Source: UBA1268 sp965662195
GTDB taxonomy: Bacteria; Planctomycetota; Planctomycetia; Pirellulales; UBA1268
DNA length: 64,000 nucleotides
Reading direction: 5' to 3'
Assembly: GCA_965662195.1 (NCBI GenBank)
Contig: CBFIHA010000004.1
Location: 18,761 to 82,760, forward strand
The notes under the pieces are model-generated. The model saw only the letters and a program-made list of their open reading frames with translations. It was not told where the DNA came from and ran no database searches. This document shows, piece by piece, positions 52,613-61,996 of this stretch; positions within the stretch are counted from its first letter, which is position 1; each line of letters begins with the position of its first letter. The translations under genes and the position numbers were made by a program.

Positions 52613-55600
52613 TGCAATCAGCTCTCCCGCTTCCACCGGCGTGCCGGGTGACACCAGTACCTCGGCCAGGGTGCCGTCCTGCTCAGCGTAGACGGTGGTC
52701 TCCATTTTCATCGCCTCCAGGCTCAGCAGTTTGTCCCCCTTCTTCACGCTGTCACCCGGCTTGACTGCCACCGTGACAATCAGGCCGGGCATCGGCGCGC
52801 CAATGTCACGGGGGTCGCCGATGACCGCCTTGGGCCGCTGCTGAATCGTTCCCTCGAGGGTGCGGTCGGCCACGGTCACACTGCGGGGCTGGCCGTTGAG
52901 TTCGAAGAAGACCGTGCGGGTGCCGTCGGCATGGGGCTCGCCGACGGTCAGCAGCCGAATCACCAGCGTCTTGCCCGGCTCGATGTCGACAAACAGTTCC
53001 TCGCCGGGCTTGGGCCCCTCAAGAAAGGCCGGCGTGGGCAGCACCGCCACATCGCCATAGTCGGCCCGGTGCCGGGCGAAGTCCTGGAAGACCCGCTCGT
53101 AGAGCAGCCATGAGGCCACTTCCCGGGGCGAGGCCTCGCGGCCGACAATCGTGGCGACCTCGGCGGCCGCCTCGCTCATGTCGGCCGGCGGTATGGTCGC
53201 TCCGGGACGGCCATCAATGATGGTCTGGTTGCGGACCACCCGGGCGACGACCTCGGGCGGGAAGCCGCCCGGGGGCTGGCCCATCCGGCCGGAGAGCAGA
53301 TCGACCACCGACTCGGGGAAGGCGATCTCGCGGGTGCTGGCCACCAGTTCGCCCGCCTGCATGTCGTTGGTCACCAGCAGCAGGGCGAGGTCACCCACTG
53401 CCTTGCTGGTGGGCGTCACCTTGACGATGTCGCCGAGCAACTGATTGACCTCGGCGTAGGTCCGGCAGACGTCCTCCCAGCGGTCGGCGAGGCCCAGGGC
53501 CCGGGCCTGCTCCAACAGGTTGGTGAACTGCCCGCCCGGCATCTCGTGCAGGTAGAGATCGGCGTCAGGGGCCTTCATGCCGCATTCAAACGGGGCGTAG
53601 TATTCGCGGACAGCCGACCAATAGTGCGTCAGCAGCCGTAGGGGTTCGGGGTCGAGGCCGGTGTCGAGTTCGGTGTGGCGGGCCGCCTCGACGATGGCGT
53701 TGAGATTTGGCTGGCTGGTCAGACCGGAGAAGGGGGCCATGGCGGCATCAACAGCACTGGCGCCGCTCTTGGCGGCCTCCAGGCAGCTGGCCAGCGATGC
53801 CCCCGAGGTGTCGTGGGTATGGAAGTGAATTGGCAGGCCGATTTCGTCACGCAGGGCCTTGACCAACCGGCCGGCGGCGAAGGGCTTGCAGAGGCCGGCC
53901 ATGTCCTTGACGGCCAGCAGGTGGGCACCCCGCTTCTCCAGTTCCTTCGCCAGATCGACGTAGTACTTCAGCGTGTACTTGTCCCGCTTCGGGTCGAGCA
54001 CGTCGCCGGTGTAGCAGACGGTCGCCTCGCAGAGGCCGCCGCTGTCGCGGACAGCTTTCATGGCGACCTCCATGTTCGGCACCCAGTTGAGTGGGTCGAA
54101 CACCCGGAACAGGTCGATACCAGCGGCGGCCGACTCCTTGACGAAAGCCTGCACCACGTTGTCGGGATAGTTGGTGTAGCCGACGGCGTTGCTGGCCCGC
54201 AGCAGCATCTGGAAGAGGACGTTCGGGATCTTCTCTCGCAGCCGGGTCAGCCGCTCCCAGGGGCACTCCTTGAGAAATCGCATCGCCGTGTCAAAGGTGG
54301 CCCCGCCCCACATCTCCAGTGAGAACAGGCCGCCTGCCAGCCGGGCATAGGCGTCGGCCACGGCGAGCATGTCGTAGCTCCGCATCCGGGTGGCCAGCAG
54401 CGACTGGTGGGCATCCCGCATGGTGGTGTCGGTGAGCAGCAGCCCCTTGTGGTCCCGCACCCAGGCGGCGAATTTTTCGGGGCCCAGTTCCAGCAGCCTG
54501 GTCCGGCTGCCTGCAGGTGGGGGCTGCTTGGGGTCGAAGTCGGGGATGACCGCCGGTGTCCGGCGGGCGACCGGCCGACGGTTCTTCATCAGCGGGTTGC
54601 CATTGACGATTGTCTCGGCCAAAAAGGTCAGCAGCCGGGTCGCCCGGTCCTGCCGGACGGGGAAGTCGAACAGGCTCGGCGTTTCGTCGATGAACCGCGT
54701 CGTGCAGTTGCCGGCAAGAAACTCTGGATGGGTGACCAGGTTGATCAGGAACGGGATGTTGGTCTTCACCCCGCGAACCCGAAACTCCTGCAGGCAGCGT
54801 TCGATGTGGCCGGCGGTTTCGGTGTGGGTGAGGCCGCGGGCGGTCACCTTCACCAGCAGCGAGTCGAAGTAGGGCGTGACAACTGCGCCTGAAAAGGCCG
54901 TGCCGGCATCGAGCCGGATGCCCATGCCGCTGGCCGAGCGATAGGCGGTGATCCGGCCGTAATCGGGCAGGAAGCGGTTCTCAGGGTCTTCGGTGGTGAC
55001 CCGGCACTGAATTGCCGCCCCCATCGTCCGGACGGCGGCCTGGTCGGGCAGGCCGATCTCGGGGTCGGAAAGCCGGTGGCCGGCGGCAATCTGCAACTGC
55101 CGCCGGACGATGTCGATCCCGGTGATCTCCTCGGTCACCGTGTGTTCGACCTGAATCCGCGGGTTGACTTCAATAAAGTAGAAGCGGTCAGCGTCGGCAT
55201 CGACCAGAAACTCAACTGTGCCGGCGTTTTCATAGCGGGCGGTCCGGCCGATCGCCAGGGCCGCCGTACAGATCTGGTCCCGCAGGGCCGGAGCGAGGTT
55301 CGGTGCCGGCGCCAGTTCGACCACCTTCTGGTGCCGTCGCTGCACCGAGCAGTCCCGCTCGTAAAGATGGACGAGGCTGCCGTGGGTATCGCCCAGCAGC
55401 TGCACCTCGATGTGCCGGGCCCGTTCGATGAACTTTTCGACGAAGACGCTCGTGCTGCCAAAGGCGGTCTTGCTTTCTCGCTGGGCGCTTTCGAGGGCCC
55501 CGGGCAGTTCGTCCCTGACGCGGACCACCCGCATGCCGCGGCCGCCGCCGCCGTGGGCCGCCTTGAGGATTACCGGATAGCCGAGGCCGTCGGCGATGGA

Positions 55601-56044
55601 AAGGGCGTCGTCGAGGCTTTCGACTGCCTTGGGTGAGCCAGCCAGAATCGGCACCCCGGCCCGCTGGGCCAGGTCGCGGGCGGCGGTTTTGTCCCCCAGA
55701 TTTTCGAGCAGCTCGACCCGGGGGCCGACAAAAATGATACCGGCTTTGCCGCAGGCCCGGGCGAAATCGGCGTTTTCTGACAGGAAGCCGTAGCCCGGGT
55801 GGATGGCATCGACGCCGTGGGCCCGGGCGAGGGCCACGATGCTCTCGATGTCAAGGTAGCTCCGTAACGGCTCACCCGATTTGCCGATCAGGTAGGCCTC
55901 GTCTGCCTTGAAGCGGTGGAGGGCAAAGCGATCTTCATGGGCGTAAATGGCGACCGTCCGCATGCCCAGTTCGTGGGCCGAACGGAAGATCCGGATGGCG
56001 ATTTCGCTGCGGTTGGCGACGAGGAGTTTACGGATGGGCTGCAT
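52595..56044 (-). CDS. pyc: Pyruvate carboxylase, single chain
   Basis: Protein of 1,149 aa. Order: biotin carboxylase (1-460; LVANRSEIAIRIFRSAHELG, the GGGGRGM ATP-grasp loop near 162, FIEVNPRIQVEHTVTEE), carboxyltransferase (about 530-1,060; TDTTMRDAHQSLLATRMR, LEMWGGATFD, FHTHDTSGAS), and biotinyl domain with the biotin lysine near 1,110 in LSLEAMKMETTVY. It makes oxaloacetate from pyruvate, bicarbonate and ATP. Start at 56044 begins the conserved MQPIRKLLVANRS; a longer in-frame start at 56086 is not conserved. tsaB lies 109 bases upstream in the same direction. Confidence 0.96.
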   Translation of the reverse strand: MQPIRKLLVANRSEIAIRIFRSAHELGMRTVAIYAHEDRFALHRFKADEAYLIGKSGEPLRSYLDIESIVALARAHGVDAIHPGYGFLSENADFARACGKAGIIFVGPRVELLENLGDKTAARDLAQRAGVPILAGSPKAVESLDDALSIADGLGYPVILKAAHGGGGRGMRVVRVRDELPGALESAQRESKTAFGSTSVFVEKFIERARHIEVQLLGDTHGSLVHLYERDCSVQRRHQKVVELAPAPNLAPALRDQICTAALAIGRTARYENAGTVEFLVDADADRFYFIEVNPRIQVEHTVTEEITGIDIVRRQLQIAAGHRLSDPEIGLPDQAAVRTMGAAIQCRVTTEDPENRFLPDYGRITAYRSASGMGIRLDAGTAFSGAVVTPYFDSLLVKVTARGLTHTETAGHIERCLQEFRVRGVKTNIPFLINLVTHPEFLAGNCTTRFIDETPSLFDFPVRQDRATRLLTFLAETIVNGNPLMKNRRPVARRTPAVIPDFDPKQPPPAGSRTRLLELGPEKFAAWVRDHKGLLLTDTTMRDAHQSLLATRMRSYDMLAVADAYARLAGGLFSLEMWGGATFDTAMRFLKECPWERLTRLREKIPNVLFQMLLRASNAVGYTNYPDNVVQAFVKESAAAGIDLFRVFDPLNWVPNMEVAMKAVRDSGGLCEATVCYTGDVLDPKRDKYTLKYYVDLAKELEKRGAHLLAVKDMAGLCKPFAAGRLVKALRDEIGLPIHFHTHDTSGASLASCLEAAKSGASAVDAAMAPFSGLTSQPNLNAIVEAARHTELDTGLDPEPLRLLTHYWSAVREYYAPFECGMKAPDADLYLHEMPGGQFTNLLEQARALGLADRWEDVCRTYAEVNQLLGDIVKVTPTSKAVGDLALLLVTNDMQAGELVASTREIAFPESVVDLLSGRMGQPPGGFPPEVVARVVRNQTIIDGRPGATIPPADMSEAAAEVATIVGREASPREVASWLLYERVFQDFARHRADYGDVAVLPTPAFLEGPKPGEELFVDIEPGKTLVIRLLTVGEPHADGTRTVFFELNGQPRSVTVADRTLEGTIQQRPKAVIGDPRDIGAPMPGLIVTVAVKPGDSVKKGDKLLSLEAMKMETTVYAEQDGTLAEVLVSPGTPVEAGELIARYADA

Positions 56045-56153
56045 GACACCGGAATGGGAGAAGGGGAGTGTCCGAGAACCCGTCATCGTACCCTGCCTGC
56101 CGTGGACGGCCTACCGTCGGTCGTGGGGCAGGCGAAAACTGCTCGCCTCGCTT

Positions 56154-56882
56154 TCAGCCCTTCTTTTCTTCGGCGTAGCTGGCCCGCAGGTAGATCGGTC
56201 TGACTGCCGCCGCATCGACCGGTTCATTGCGTTCCGCTGCGGCTAGCCCGAGACGGGCAACGGTGGATGCGGTTGGCTGGCGAACGGCTGGGGTAGCGAT
56301 CCAAAGGTCGGGCCGGGCGTCGGGCAGTTCGGTGAGCAGTGGGTCGCCCAACGCCAAGCCCGACCCGGTGACGACCGCTCCACGGGGCAGGCCGTCACGC
56401 CAGGCCCCAGGTTTTAGCAGGCCGGTCACCTGGAGCTGCCACGAACAGCCCGCGTCGGTTGCTCCCGGCGGCCCGGCAGGCGATGCGGTGACGGCATAAA
56501 GCTCGCCGCGACCAGCATCGAAGACGACCTGCACCGGCCCGACCGGGCTGCCGGCGGCCACTGCCTGGGCAGCGAGGCAGGCGGCAGTCGGAATGGCCGC
56601 GATCCGGCAGTCGGCTGCCCAGGCAATCGCCTTGGCCGTGGTGACCCCCACCCGTAGCCCCGTAAAAGAACCGGGGCCGGTTGCGACCGAAACGAGCCCG
56701 ACGTCGGCCAGGGGCCAGCCTGCTGCCTCGGTGAGTTCCACAATGGCAGGAATCAGTCCACGGCCGTGGTCGCCCGCCGGAGGGAACACCTGCTCATGGA
56801 GCCGGTCCAGTCCCGTTCCGACTGCCACGCTGCCGGGGCTGCTACTGGTTTCAATGGCAACAAACGGCCTGTTTCGTGACAT
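56154..56882 (-). CDS. tsaB: tRNA threonylcarbamoyladenosine synthesis protein TsaB
   Basis: Protein of 242 aa. The opening VAIETSSSPGSVAV and VATGPGSFTGLRVGVTTAKAIA are the ASKHA-type landmarks of TsaB, followed by VVFDAGRGELYAV. TsaB scaffolds TsaD/TsaE in making t6A37 of tRNAs reading ANN codons; it has no catalytic role itself. The ATG at 56882 begins the family sequence although the frame is open to 57023. Divergent from the metallophosphoesterase. Confidence 0.92.
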   Translation of the reverse strand: MSRNRPFVAIETSSSPGSVAVGTGLDRLHEQVFPPAGDHGRGLIPAIVELTEAAGWPLADVGLVSVATGPGSFTGLRVGVTTAKAIAWAADCRIAAIPTAACLAAQAVAAGSPVGPVQVVFDAGRGELYAVTASPAGPPGATDAGCSWQLQVTGLLKPGAWRDGLPRGAVVTGSGLALGDPLLTELPDARPDLWIATPAVRQPTASTVARLGLAAAERNEPVDAAAVRPIYLRASYAEEKKG

Positions 56883-57026
56883 CGTTGGCGGGGGTTCCTT
56901 GACCGTCGTGAAGCCGGCAGCATACTTTTTGTTGGCAGTCCGTGGGCATGCTTTGCCGCACGGCCGCCGCCCCGTTGGATCGCCCGTCCAACCCCTTGAG
57001 GCCGATCCGACGGCAGGGAACAATTA

Positions 57027-57797
57027 GTGAAGCTCGCCATCATCAGTGATATCCACGGCAACCTCGAAGCCCTGTCGGCCGTATTCGCCGACATCGACCA
57101 GCAGCAGGTCGATGCCATCTACTGCCTTGGCGATGTGGTCGGCTATGGCCCCGACCCCTGCGAGTGCCTGTCACTGGTGCGGCAGCGATGCCAGAAAACC
57201 ATCCTGGGCAACCACGACCAGGGGGCCCTGTTCGATCCGGAGGGCTTCAACATCGGAGCCGAGCGGGCGATCCGCTGGACCCGCGAACAGCTTGAGCGGC
57301 ACGATCAGCGGCTCCGGCATCCCGATGACAGCCTGAGTGACTTTCTCGGGGAACTGCCGCGGAGCTTCAAGGAGGAAGAGACCCTCTTCGTGCATGGTTC
57401 GGCCCGGCGGCCGCTGGATGAATATGTCTTTCCCGAGGACATCTACAATCCGCTGAAGCTCAAACACATTTTTGAATTGGTGGAGCGGCTCTGCTTTCAG
57501 GGGCACACCCACATTCCCGGGGTGTTCACCCTTGCTCCGGAATTCGTGGCGGCGGCGGTGGGATCGGGCACGTCGGAGGTGCGGATGACGCTGCCGACAA
57601 CCAAGGCGATGATCAACGTCGGCTCGGTTGGACAGCCGCGTGACAACGATCCACGGTCCTGCTATGTCATCGTCGAAGATTTTGAGCGGGTCCGGTTCCG
57701 CCGGATTCCCTACGAGGTGAAAACGACGGCCGCGAAGATCCACGCCATTCCCGATCTCGACAATTTTCTTGGCGACCGGCTGCTGCTGGGACGGTAG
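57027..57797 (+). CDS. Calcineurin-like metallophosphoesterase
   Basis: Protein of 256 aa. The metal set is complete: DIHGN near 8, GDVVGYGPDP near 35, GNHD near 61 and GHTHIPG near 159. This is the YfcE/diadenosine-tetraphosphatase-like family of small phosphoesterases with unknown natural substrate. The start is GTG at 57027. It lies divergent from tsaB and upstream of the REP-like repeat and yidC. Confidence 0.85.
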   Translation: MKLAIISDIHGNLEALSAVFADIDQQQVDAIYCLGDVVGYGPDPCECLSLVRQRCQKTILGNHDQGALFDPEGFNIGAERAIRWTREQLERHDQRLRHPDDSLSDFLGELPRSFKEEETLFVHGSARRPLDEYVFPEDIYNPLKLKHIFELVERLCFQGHTHIPGVFTLAPEFVAAAVGSGTSEVRMTLPTTKAMINVGSVGQPRDNDPRSCYVIVEDFERVRFRRIPYEVKTTAAKIHAIPDLDNFLGDRLLLGR

Positions 57798-57879
57798 CTG
57801 TACTGCTGGCTTTATGGCTGGTTTCACGGAAAGCTCGGACGTCGTGCTTCACCGCTATCGGCCAAAAAGCCCATGCTTC

Positions 57880-57958
57880 GAAGCCCGAAGCGCGAGCTGA
57901 GGGAAACGACGTTTTCTGATCCACGACACGCATCTCCTCGGCTCGTGCCTCGGGCTTC
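57880..57958. repeat. REP-like long imperfect palindrome
   Basis: GAAGCCCGAAGCGCGAGC (57880-57897) pairs with GCTCGTGCCTCGGGCTTC (57941-57958) with two mismatches, and the stem continues inward (TGAGG with CCTCG) to leave a loop of about 30 bases. Palindromes built on this 'GAAGCCCGA.GCGCGAGC' core are repeated in planctomycete genomes, in my recollection. Only one copy is in the window. It lies between the phosphoesterase and yidC. Confidence 0.6.
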
Positions 57959-58086
57959 CCGGAGTTCGCTTCCGCTTCCGGCTTTCAAAAAATGTCGTTG
58001 GCCGCGGCTAATCCGTAGCCTGCGAACGGCCCAACTGGTCTGCTACACTGCCGGTTTTCTGAGCCCAACCCGCTGACGGACCGCCC

Positions 58087-60435
58087 GTGGAACGCCGCTA
58101 CGCCTTTTTTATCGCTATTTCGCTGGCCGCCGTACTGAGCAGCCAGGTGCTCCGGTCCGTGTTTTTCCCCCGGCCGCCCGAAGAGCCTGAAGTGGCTCAG
58201 CAGGAGCCGGCGGAGCAGGATAAGAATTCTCAGGAAATGCGGCCGGCAGAACCGGCCGTGGGTGGAGCTTCCGGCCCGGTCGGCTCGGCCGCCCAAACTG
58301 CGGCTAAGCAGGCTGCCGCTGCCGGCGACGGGGCTGTGCTCACAGCAGCGGCCGCCACCGCCCCGCGGCGTCATCTGGCTCTGGGCTCACTCGATCCCGA
58401 CGGCCCGGCGGCCATGCTGGTGACGCTCTCCAGCCGGGGCGGCACGGTCGAGCGGATCGAGTTGGCCGGCGAGCAGTTCCACGATCAGGATGACCGCGGA
58501 GCCTATATCGGTCATCTGGCTGCCGATGTCGTACCGGAAGGCTGTCGGCTTGGCGTGGTCGGTGCGGGCACGCCGGCGGCGGCGGCTGGTCTGCGGACCG
58601 GCGACGTCATCGTGCGGGTGGCCGACTCCAACACGCCCGACCCGCAGAGTCTGGTGGCTGTGCTGGCCCGGTCCAAGCCGCGGCGGCCACTTCAGCTCAC
58701 CTTCCGGCGGCCCAATGGTGATGGCCTGGGCCCGGAGCAGGATGTCGAGGTGCAGCCCACCCGGCGACCGCTCGAGGTGATCCGGCCGGAGTTCTCCGCC
58801 GTACCGGTGGCCGACGTGGCTGCCGGCTTTCACGATCCGCTCTCCTTCCGGCTGTCGCTGGCCTCACGTGATGGCGATGCCCGGCCTGACTCCGAGCGTG
58901 AACTGCCAGGCCAAGAGCTTGAACAGCTTGACTGGGACGCTGAGGCGGTGGAGGACGGGCGGGCTGTGCGATTCAGCCGCCGGTTGGCCGGTGGCCTCGA
59001 GGTGGTCAAGGAATACCGGCTCGTGACAGCGGCCGACGATCCGGTGGGTCAGGTCGACGACGCCCGGGCGGGCCGCTACCGGCTGCAGCTGCGGGTGTCG
59101 TTTTCTGCTGCTGAGCCGACGCAGCTTGAATATGCCCTCGACGGCCCCAACGGGCTACCGACCGAGGGCTGGTGGTACGCTGCGAGAATCTCCCGGACCT
59201 GGGGCACGCTCGGCGTCCGCGATGTGGCCATGCGGTTTGTCGGCGAGCCGACCGCCCTGGTGAGCAGCCTGACCCTTGCCGATGAGGAAACCGAGCAGCC
59301 GCCCACCGCCGTGCTCGAGGGCAAACCACTCTCGTTTGCTGGTGTCGATGCCCTCTACTTTGCCTCGGGCCTGATTCCCGCCGTCGATGGGCCGGAGGTG
59401 CCGCTGCTGGCCGAAGTGCAGCCGCTGGTTGTTGGTGAGGTACCCGAAGCGGCCCGCCGGAAGCTGGTCAATGTCAGCTGCCGGCTGCTTTCGCGGGAGC
59501 TTGCCCTAGAGCCGGGGCAGACGGTCACGCATCGCTACGACATCTTCGCCGGTCCGAAGAAACCCGAACTACTGGCCAGCTTTGGGCCACCGCGGGCGGC
59601 GATGAACGACCTCGTCTATTACGGCTGGTTCGGCTGGGTGGCCCGGCCGATGATCGCCATTTTGCATGTGCTGCATGCGATCGTCAGGAACTACGGCATT
59701 GCCATCATCCTGCTGACGGTGATCGTCCGCGGGGCGATGTTCCCGATCAGCCGCAAGCAGGCGATCTCGTCGCAGAAGATGCAGGTGCTGCAGCCGGAAA
59801 TGAAGGCAATCGCCGAGAAGTACAAAAATGATCCGCAGAAGCGGACGGCAGCCACGCAGGAACTCTGGCGGAAGCACAACTACAACCCGGCCGGCGGCTG
59901 CCTGCTGGTTTTCATCCAGATCCCGATCTTCATGGGGCTCTACCGGTCGCTGGCGACCGATGTCGAACTGCGGCAGGCGCCGCTGTTCAGCTCGGCTGTC
60001 CGCTGGTGCTCAAACCTTGCTGCCCCCGACATGATGCTCGACTGGTCGAACTTCATGCCGGGTTTTCTGGTCACCCCCGAGGGCTGGCTGGGGCCGTACC
60101 TGAACATCTTTCCGCTGCTGACCATCGGCCTGTTTCTCTGGCAGCAGAAGCTCTTCATGCCGCCGGCGGTCGATGAGCAGGCCAAGATGCAGCAGCAGGT
60201 GATGAAGTACATGATGCTCTTCATGGCGGTGATGTTCTTCAAGGTGCCCTGCGGCCTCTGCCTCTACTTCATCGCCTCGAGCCTCTGGGGCATCGCCGAG
60301 CGGCTGATGCTGCCAACGGCCAAGCCGGGGGCGGCGCTGGCCGGAGCGGGTGGTCCCACGGTTGTCGATGCGATCAGCAGCAAGCCGGCGGGCCTAGCGG
60401 CCGCCGCCCGCGGCAAGCGGAAAAAGCGGCGGTAG
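58087..60435 (+). CDS. yidC: Membrane protein insertase YidC with PDZ-like insert
   Basis: Protein of 782 aa, far longer than the usual 550. Residues 3-22 are the first helix. Residues about 25-100 are Ala/Pro/Glu-rich. Residues about 152-218 look like a PDZ domain (GVVGAGTPAAAAGLRTGDVIV). The rest of the periplasmic beta domain follows. The insertase core from about 505 holds LLTVIVRGAMFPISRKQ with the conserved groove arginine, EMKAIAEKYKNDPQK and NPAGGCLLVFIQIPIFMGLY. The C-terminus ends KRKKRR, as in ribosome-binding YidCs. The start is GTG at 58087. mnmE follows 60 bases on. Confidence 0.94.
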   Translation: MERRYAFFIAISLAAVLSSQVLRSVFFPRPPEEPEVAQQEPAEQDKNSQEMRPAEPAVGGASGPVGSAAQTAAKQAAAAGDGAVLTAAAATAPRRHLALGSLDPDGPAAMLVTLSSRGGTVERIELAGEQFHDQDDRGAYIGHLAADVVPEGCRLGVVGAGTPAAAAGLRTGDVIVRVADSNTPDPQSLVAVLARSKPRRPLQLTFRRPNGDGLGPEQDVEVQPTRRPLEVIRPEFSAVPVADVAAGFHDPLSFRLSLASRDGDARPDSERELPGQELEQLDWDAEAVEDGRAVRFSRRLAGGLEVVKEYRLVTAADDPVGQVDDARAGRYRLQLRVSFSAAEPTQLEYALDGPNGLPTEGWWYAARISRTWGTLGVRDVAMRFVGEPTALVSSLTLADEETEQPPTAVLEGKPLSFAGVDALYFASGLIPAVDGPEVPLLAEVQPLVVGEVPEAARRKLVNVSCRLLSRELALEPGQTVTHRYDIFAGPKKPELLASFGPPRAAMNDLVYYGWFGWVARPMIAILHVLHAIVRNYGIAIILLTVIVRGAMFPISRKQAISSQKMQVLQPEMKAIAEKYKNDPQKRTAATQELWRKHNYNPAGGCLLVFIQIPIFMGLYRSLATDVELRQAPLFSSAVRWCSNLAAPDMMLDWSNFMPGFLVTPEGWLGPYLNIFPLLTIGLFLWQQKLFMPPAVDEQAKMQQQVMKYMMLFMAVMFFKVPCGLCLYFIASSLWGIAERLMLPTAKPGAALAGAGGPTVVDAISSKPAGLAAAARGKRKKRR

Positions 60436-60495
60436 GGCTTTTGCGTGCGGTTGGTTCAGCTGCGGGTGGCGGGCTCCTGGCGGAAGCATCGGACG

Positions 60496-61935
60496 ATGAG
60501 CGTTCCCTCCACCACTGATCTGATTGTCGCCCCGGCGACGCCGCCTCGGCCGGCCGCCCGGGCGATTGTGCGGCTGACGGGCGAGGGCCTGACGGAACTG
60601 CTCGGGCGGCTGTTTACGGCCAGCGACAAAACGCCGCTGGAACTGCCAGCAGCCGGCCAGCCAGCTCGGCAGGTTCCGGTGCGGCTGCACGCCGATTCGC
60701 TCGGCCGTGACTGGGGGGAGCTTCCGGTGGCGGTGCTGTTCTGGCCGGGGCCTGCCGGTCCGCTGGGGGCCGCCGCGGCCGAGGTGCAGCTGCCCGGTTC
60801 GCCGCTGTTGCAGGCGGCAGTGGTCGAGGAGGCCTGCCGGCTGGGGGCGCGGCTGGCCCGGGGTGGCGAGTTTTCGTTGCGGAGCTTTCTGGCGGGCAAG
60901 ATCGATCTCCTGCAGGCCGAGGCGGTGGTGGCGGTGGTCGATGCCCGAACGCCAGCGGAACTGGGCACCGCGCTCGACCGCATGGCCGGCGGCGTCGGCC
61001 GAGCAGTTGAACAGCTGCGGGGGAGGTTGCTCGACCTGGTCGCCGACATTGAAGCGGCGATCGACTTTGCCGACGACCTCACGCCGGATGCCGTTCCGGT
61101 GGCCGAGACCGCCGCTGAGCACCTGCTGCCGCAGCTTGAGCCAGTACTGACTGCGCTGGATGCCGTGGCGGCACAGCTGGCCAGCCGTGAGGCCTCGGTC
61201 AGCGGCGGGCTGCCCCGGGTCGTGCTGGCCGGTCCGCCCAACATCGGCAAGAGCAGCCTGTTCAATGCCCTGCTCGGCCGCGAGGCGGCGTTGGTCGAGG
61301 ATGCCGCGGGCACGACCCGCGACTGGATCGGCGGCGAGCTGGTTGATGCTGCCGGCACGCCGGCCTGTCTGCTGATCGACTTAGCCGGCGTGCTGGGCTC
61401 ACCCCGGCAGGCGGCGGCTGAGCCTGACCAGCTGCTGGCGTCGGTTGTCGCGGCTGCCGACCGGGTGGCCCGCGAGGAAATCGGCCGGGCCGACGTGGTC
61501 GTGGTCTGCCGTGATACGGCGGGCAGTGCAGGCCCGGAGATTGAACTGCCCGCGGGTGTCCCGCGAATCGATTTGCGGACTCGGGGTGACCGCCTGGCCG
61601 AGGCACCGGCCTCTGCTGAGCAGGCCCTCATCACCAGCACGGCAACCGGCATTGGAGTTGAGCTGCTGCGGCAGCAGATTTTGAACACCGTGGCCGGCCT
61701 TCCCCAGCAGAGCCCGGCGACCCTGCGGCTGCGGGCCGGCATCACCGCAGCCCGGCAGCCACTGGAGTCGGCCCGGCAGCTGCTTGCCGGCACCGCTGAC
61801 GGCCTGCCTGCCGACGAGGCTCTCCTGGCGGTCCTGCTGCGGGAGGCAATCGATGCCCTCGGCGAAGTGACTGGTGCCGTGATCGGCACCGACATCATCG
61901 ACCGGGTCTTCTCGCGGCACTGCATCGGAAAATGA
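60496..61935 (+). CDS. mnmE: tRNA modification GTPase MnmE with atypical G domain
   Basis: Protein of 479 aa. The N-terminal folate-binding domain opens TDLIVAPATPP and includes GEFSLRSFLAGKIDLLQAEA; the C-terminus ends in the catalytic CIGK. The inserted G domain has GPPNIGKSS at 246-254, TTRD at 273-276 and D295-LAG for G3 (usually DTAG). Where NKxD should stand the text is TRGD (362-365), so guanine recognition may be altered. With MnmG it modifies wobble uridines. The ATG at 60496 begins homology; longer starts do not. It follows yidC, a common pairing. Confidence 0.9.
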   Translation: MSVPSTTDLIVAPATPPRPAARAIVRLTGEGLTELLGRLFTASDKTPLELPAAGQPARQVPVRLHADSLGRDWGELPVAVLFWPGPAGPLGAAAAEVQLPGSPLLQAAVVEEACRLGARLARGGEFSLRSFLAGKIDLLQAEAVVAVVDARTPAELGTALDRMAGGVGRAVEQLRGRLLDLVADIEAAIDFADDLTPDAVPVAETAAEHLLPQLEPVLTALDAVAAQLASREASVSGGLPRVVLAGPPNIGKSSLFNALLGREAALVEDAAGTTRDWIGGELVDAAGTPACLLIDLAGVLGSPRQAAAEPDQLLASVVAAADRVAREEIGRADVVVVCRDTAGSAGPEIELPAGVPRIDLRTRGDRLAEAPASAEQALITSTATGIGVELLRQQILNTVAGLPQQSPATLRLRAGITAARQPLESARQLLAGTADGLPADEALLAVLLREAIDALGEVTGAVIGTDIIDRVFSRHCIGK

Positions 61936-61996
61936 TAGTTTCGCGGTGAGTCCCCTATCCTGATAACAACGAAGCCGACCCGTCATCAGAAAGCGC

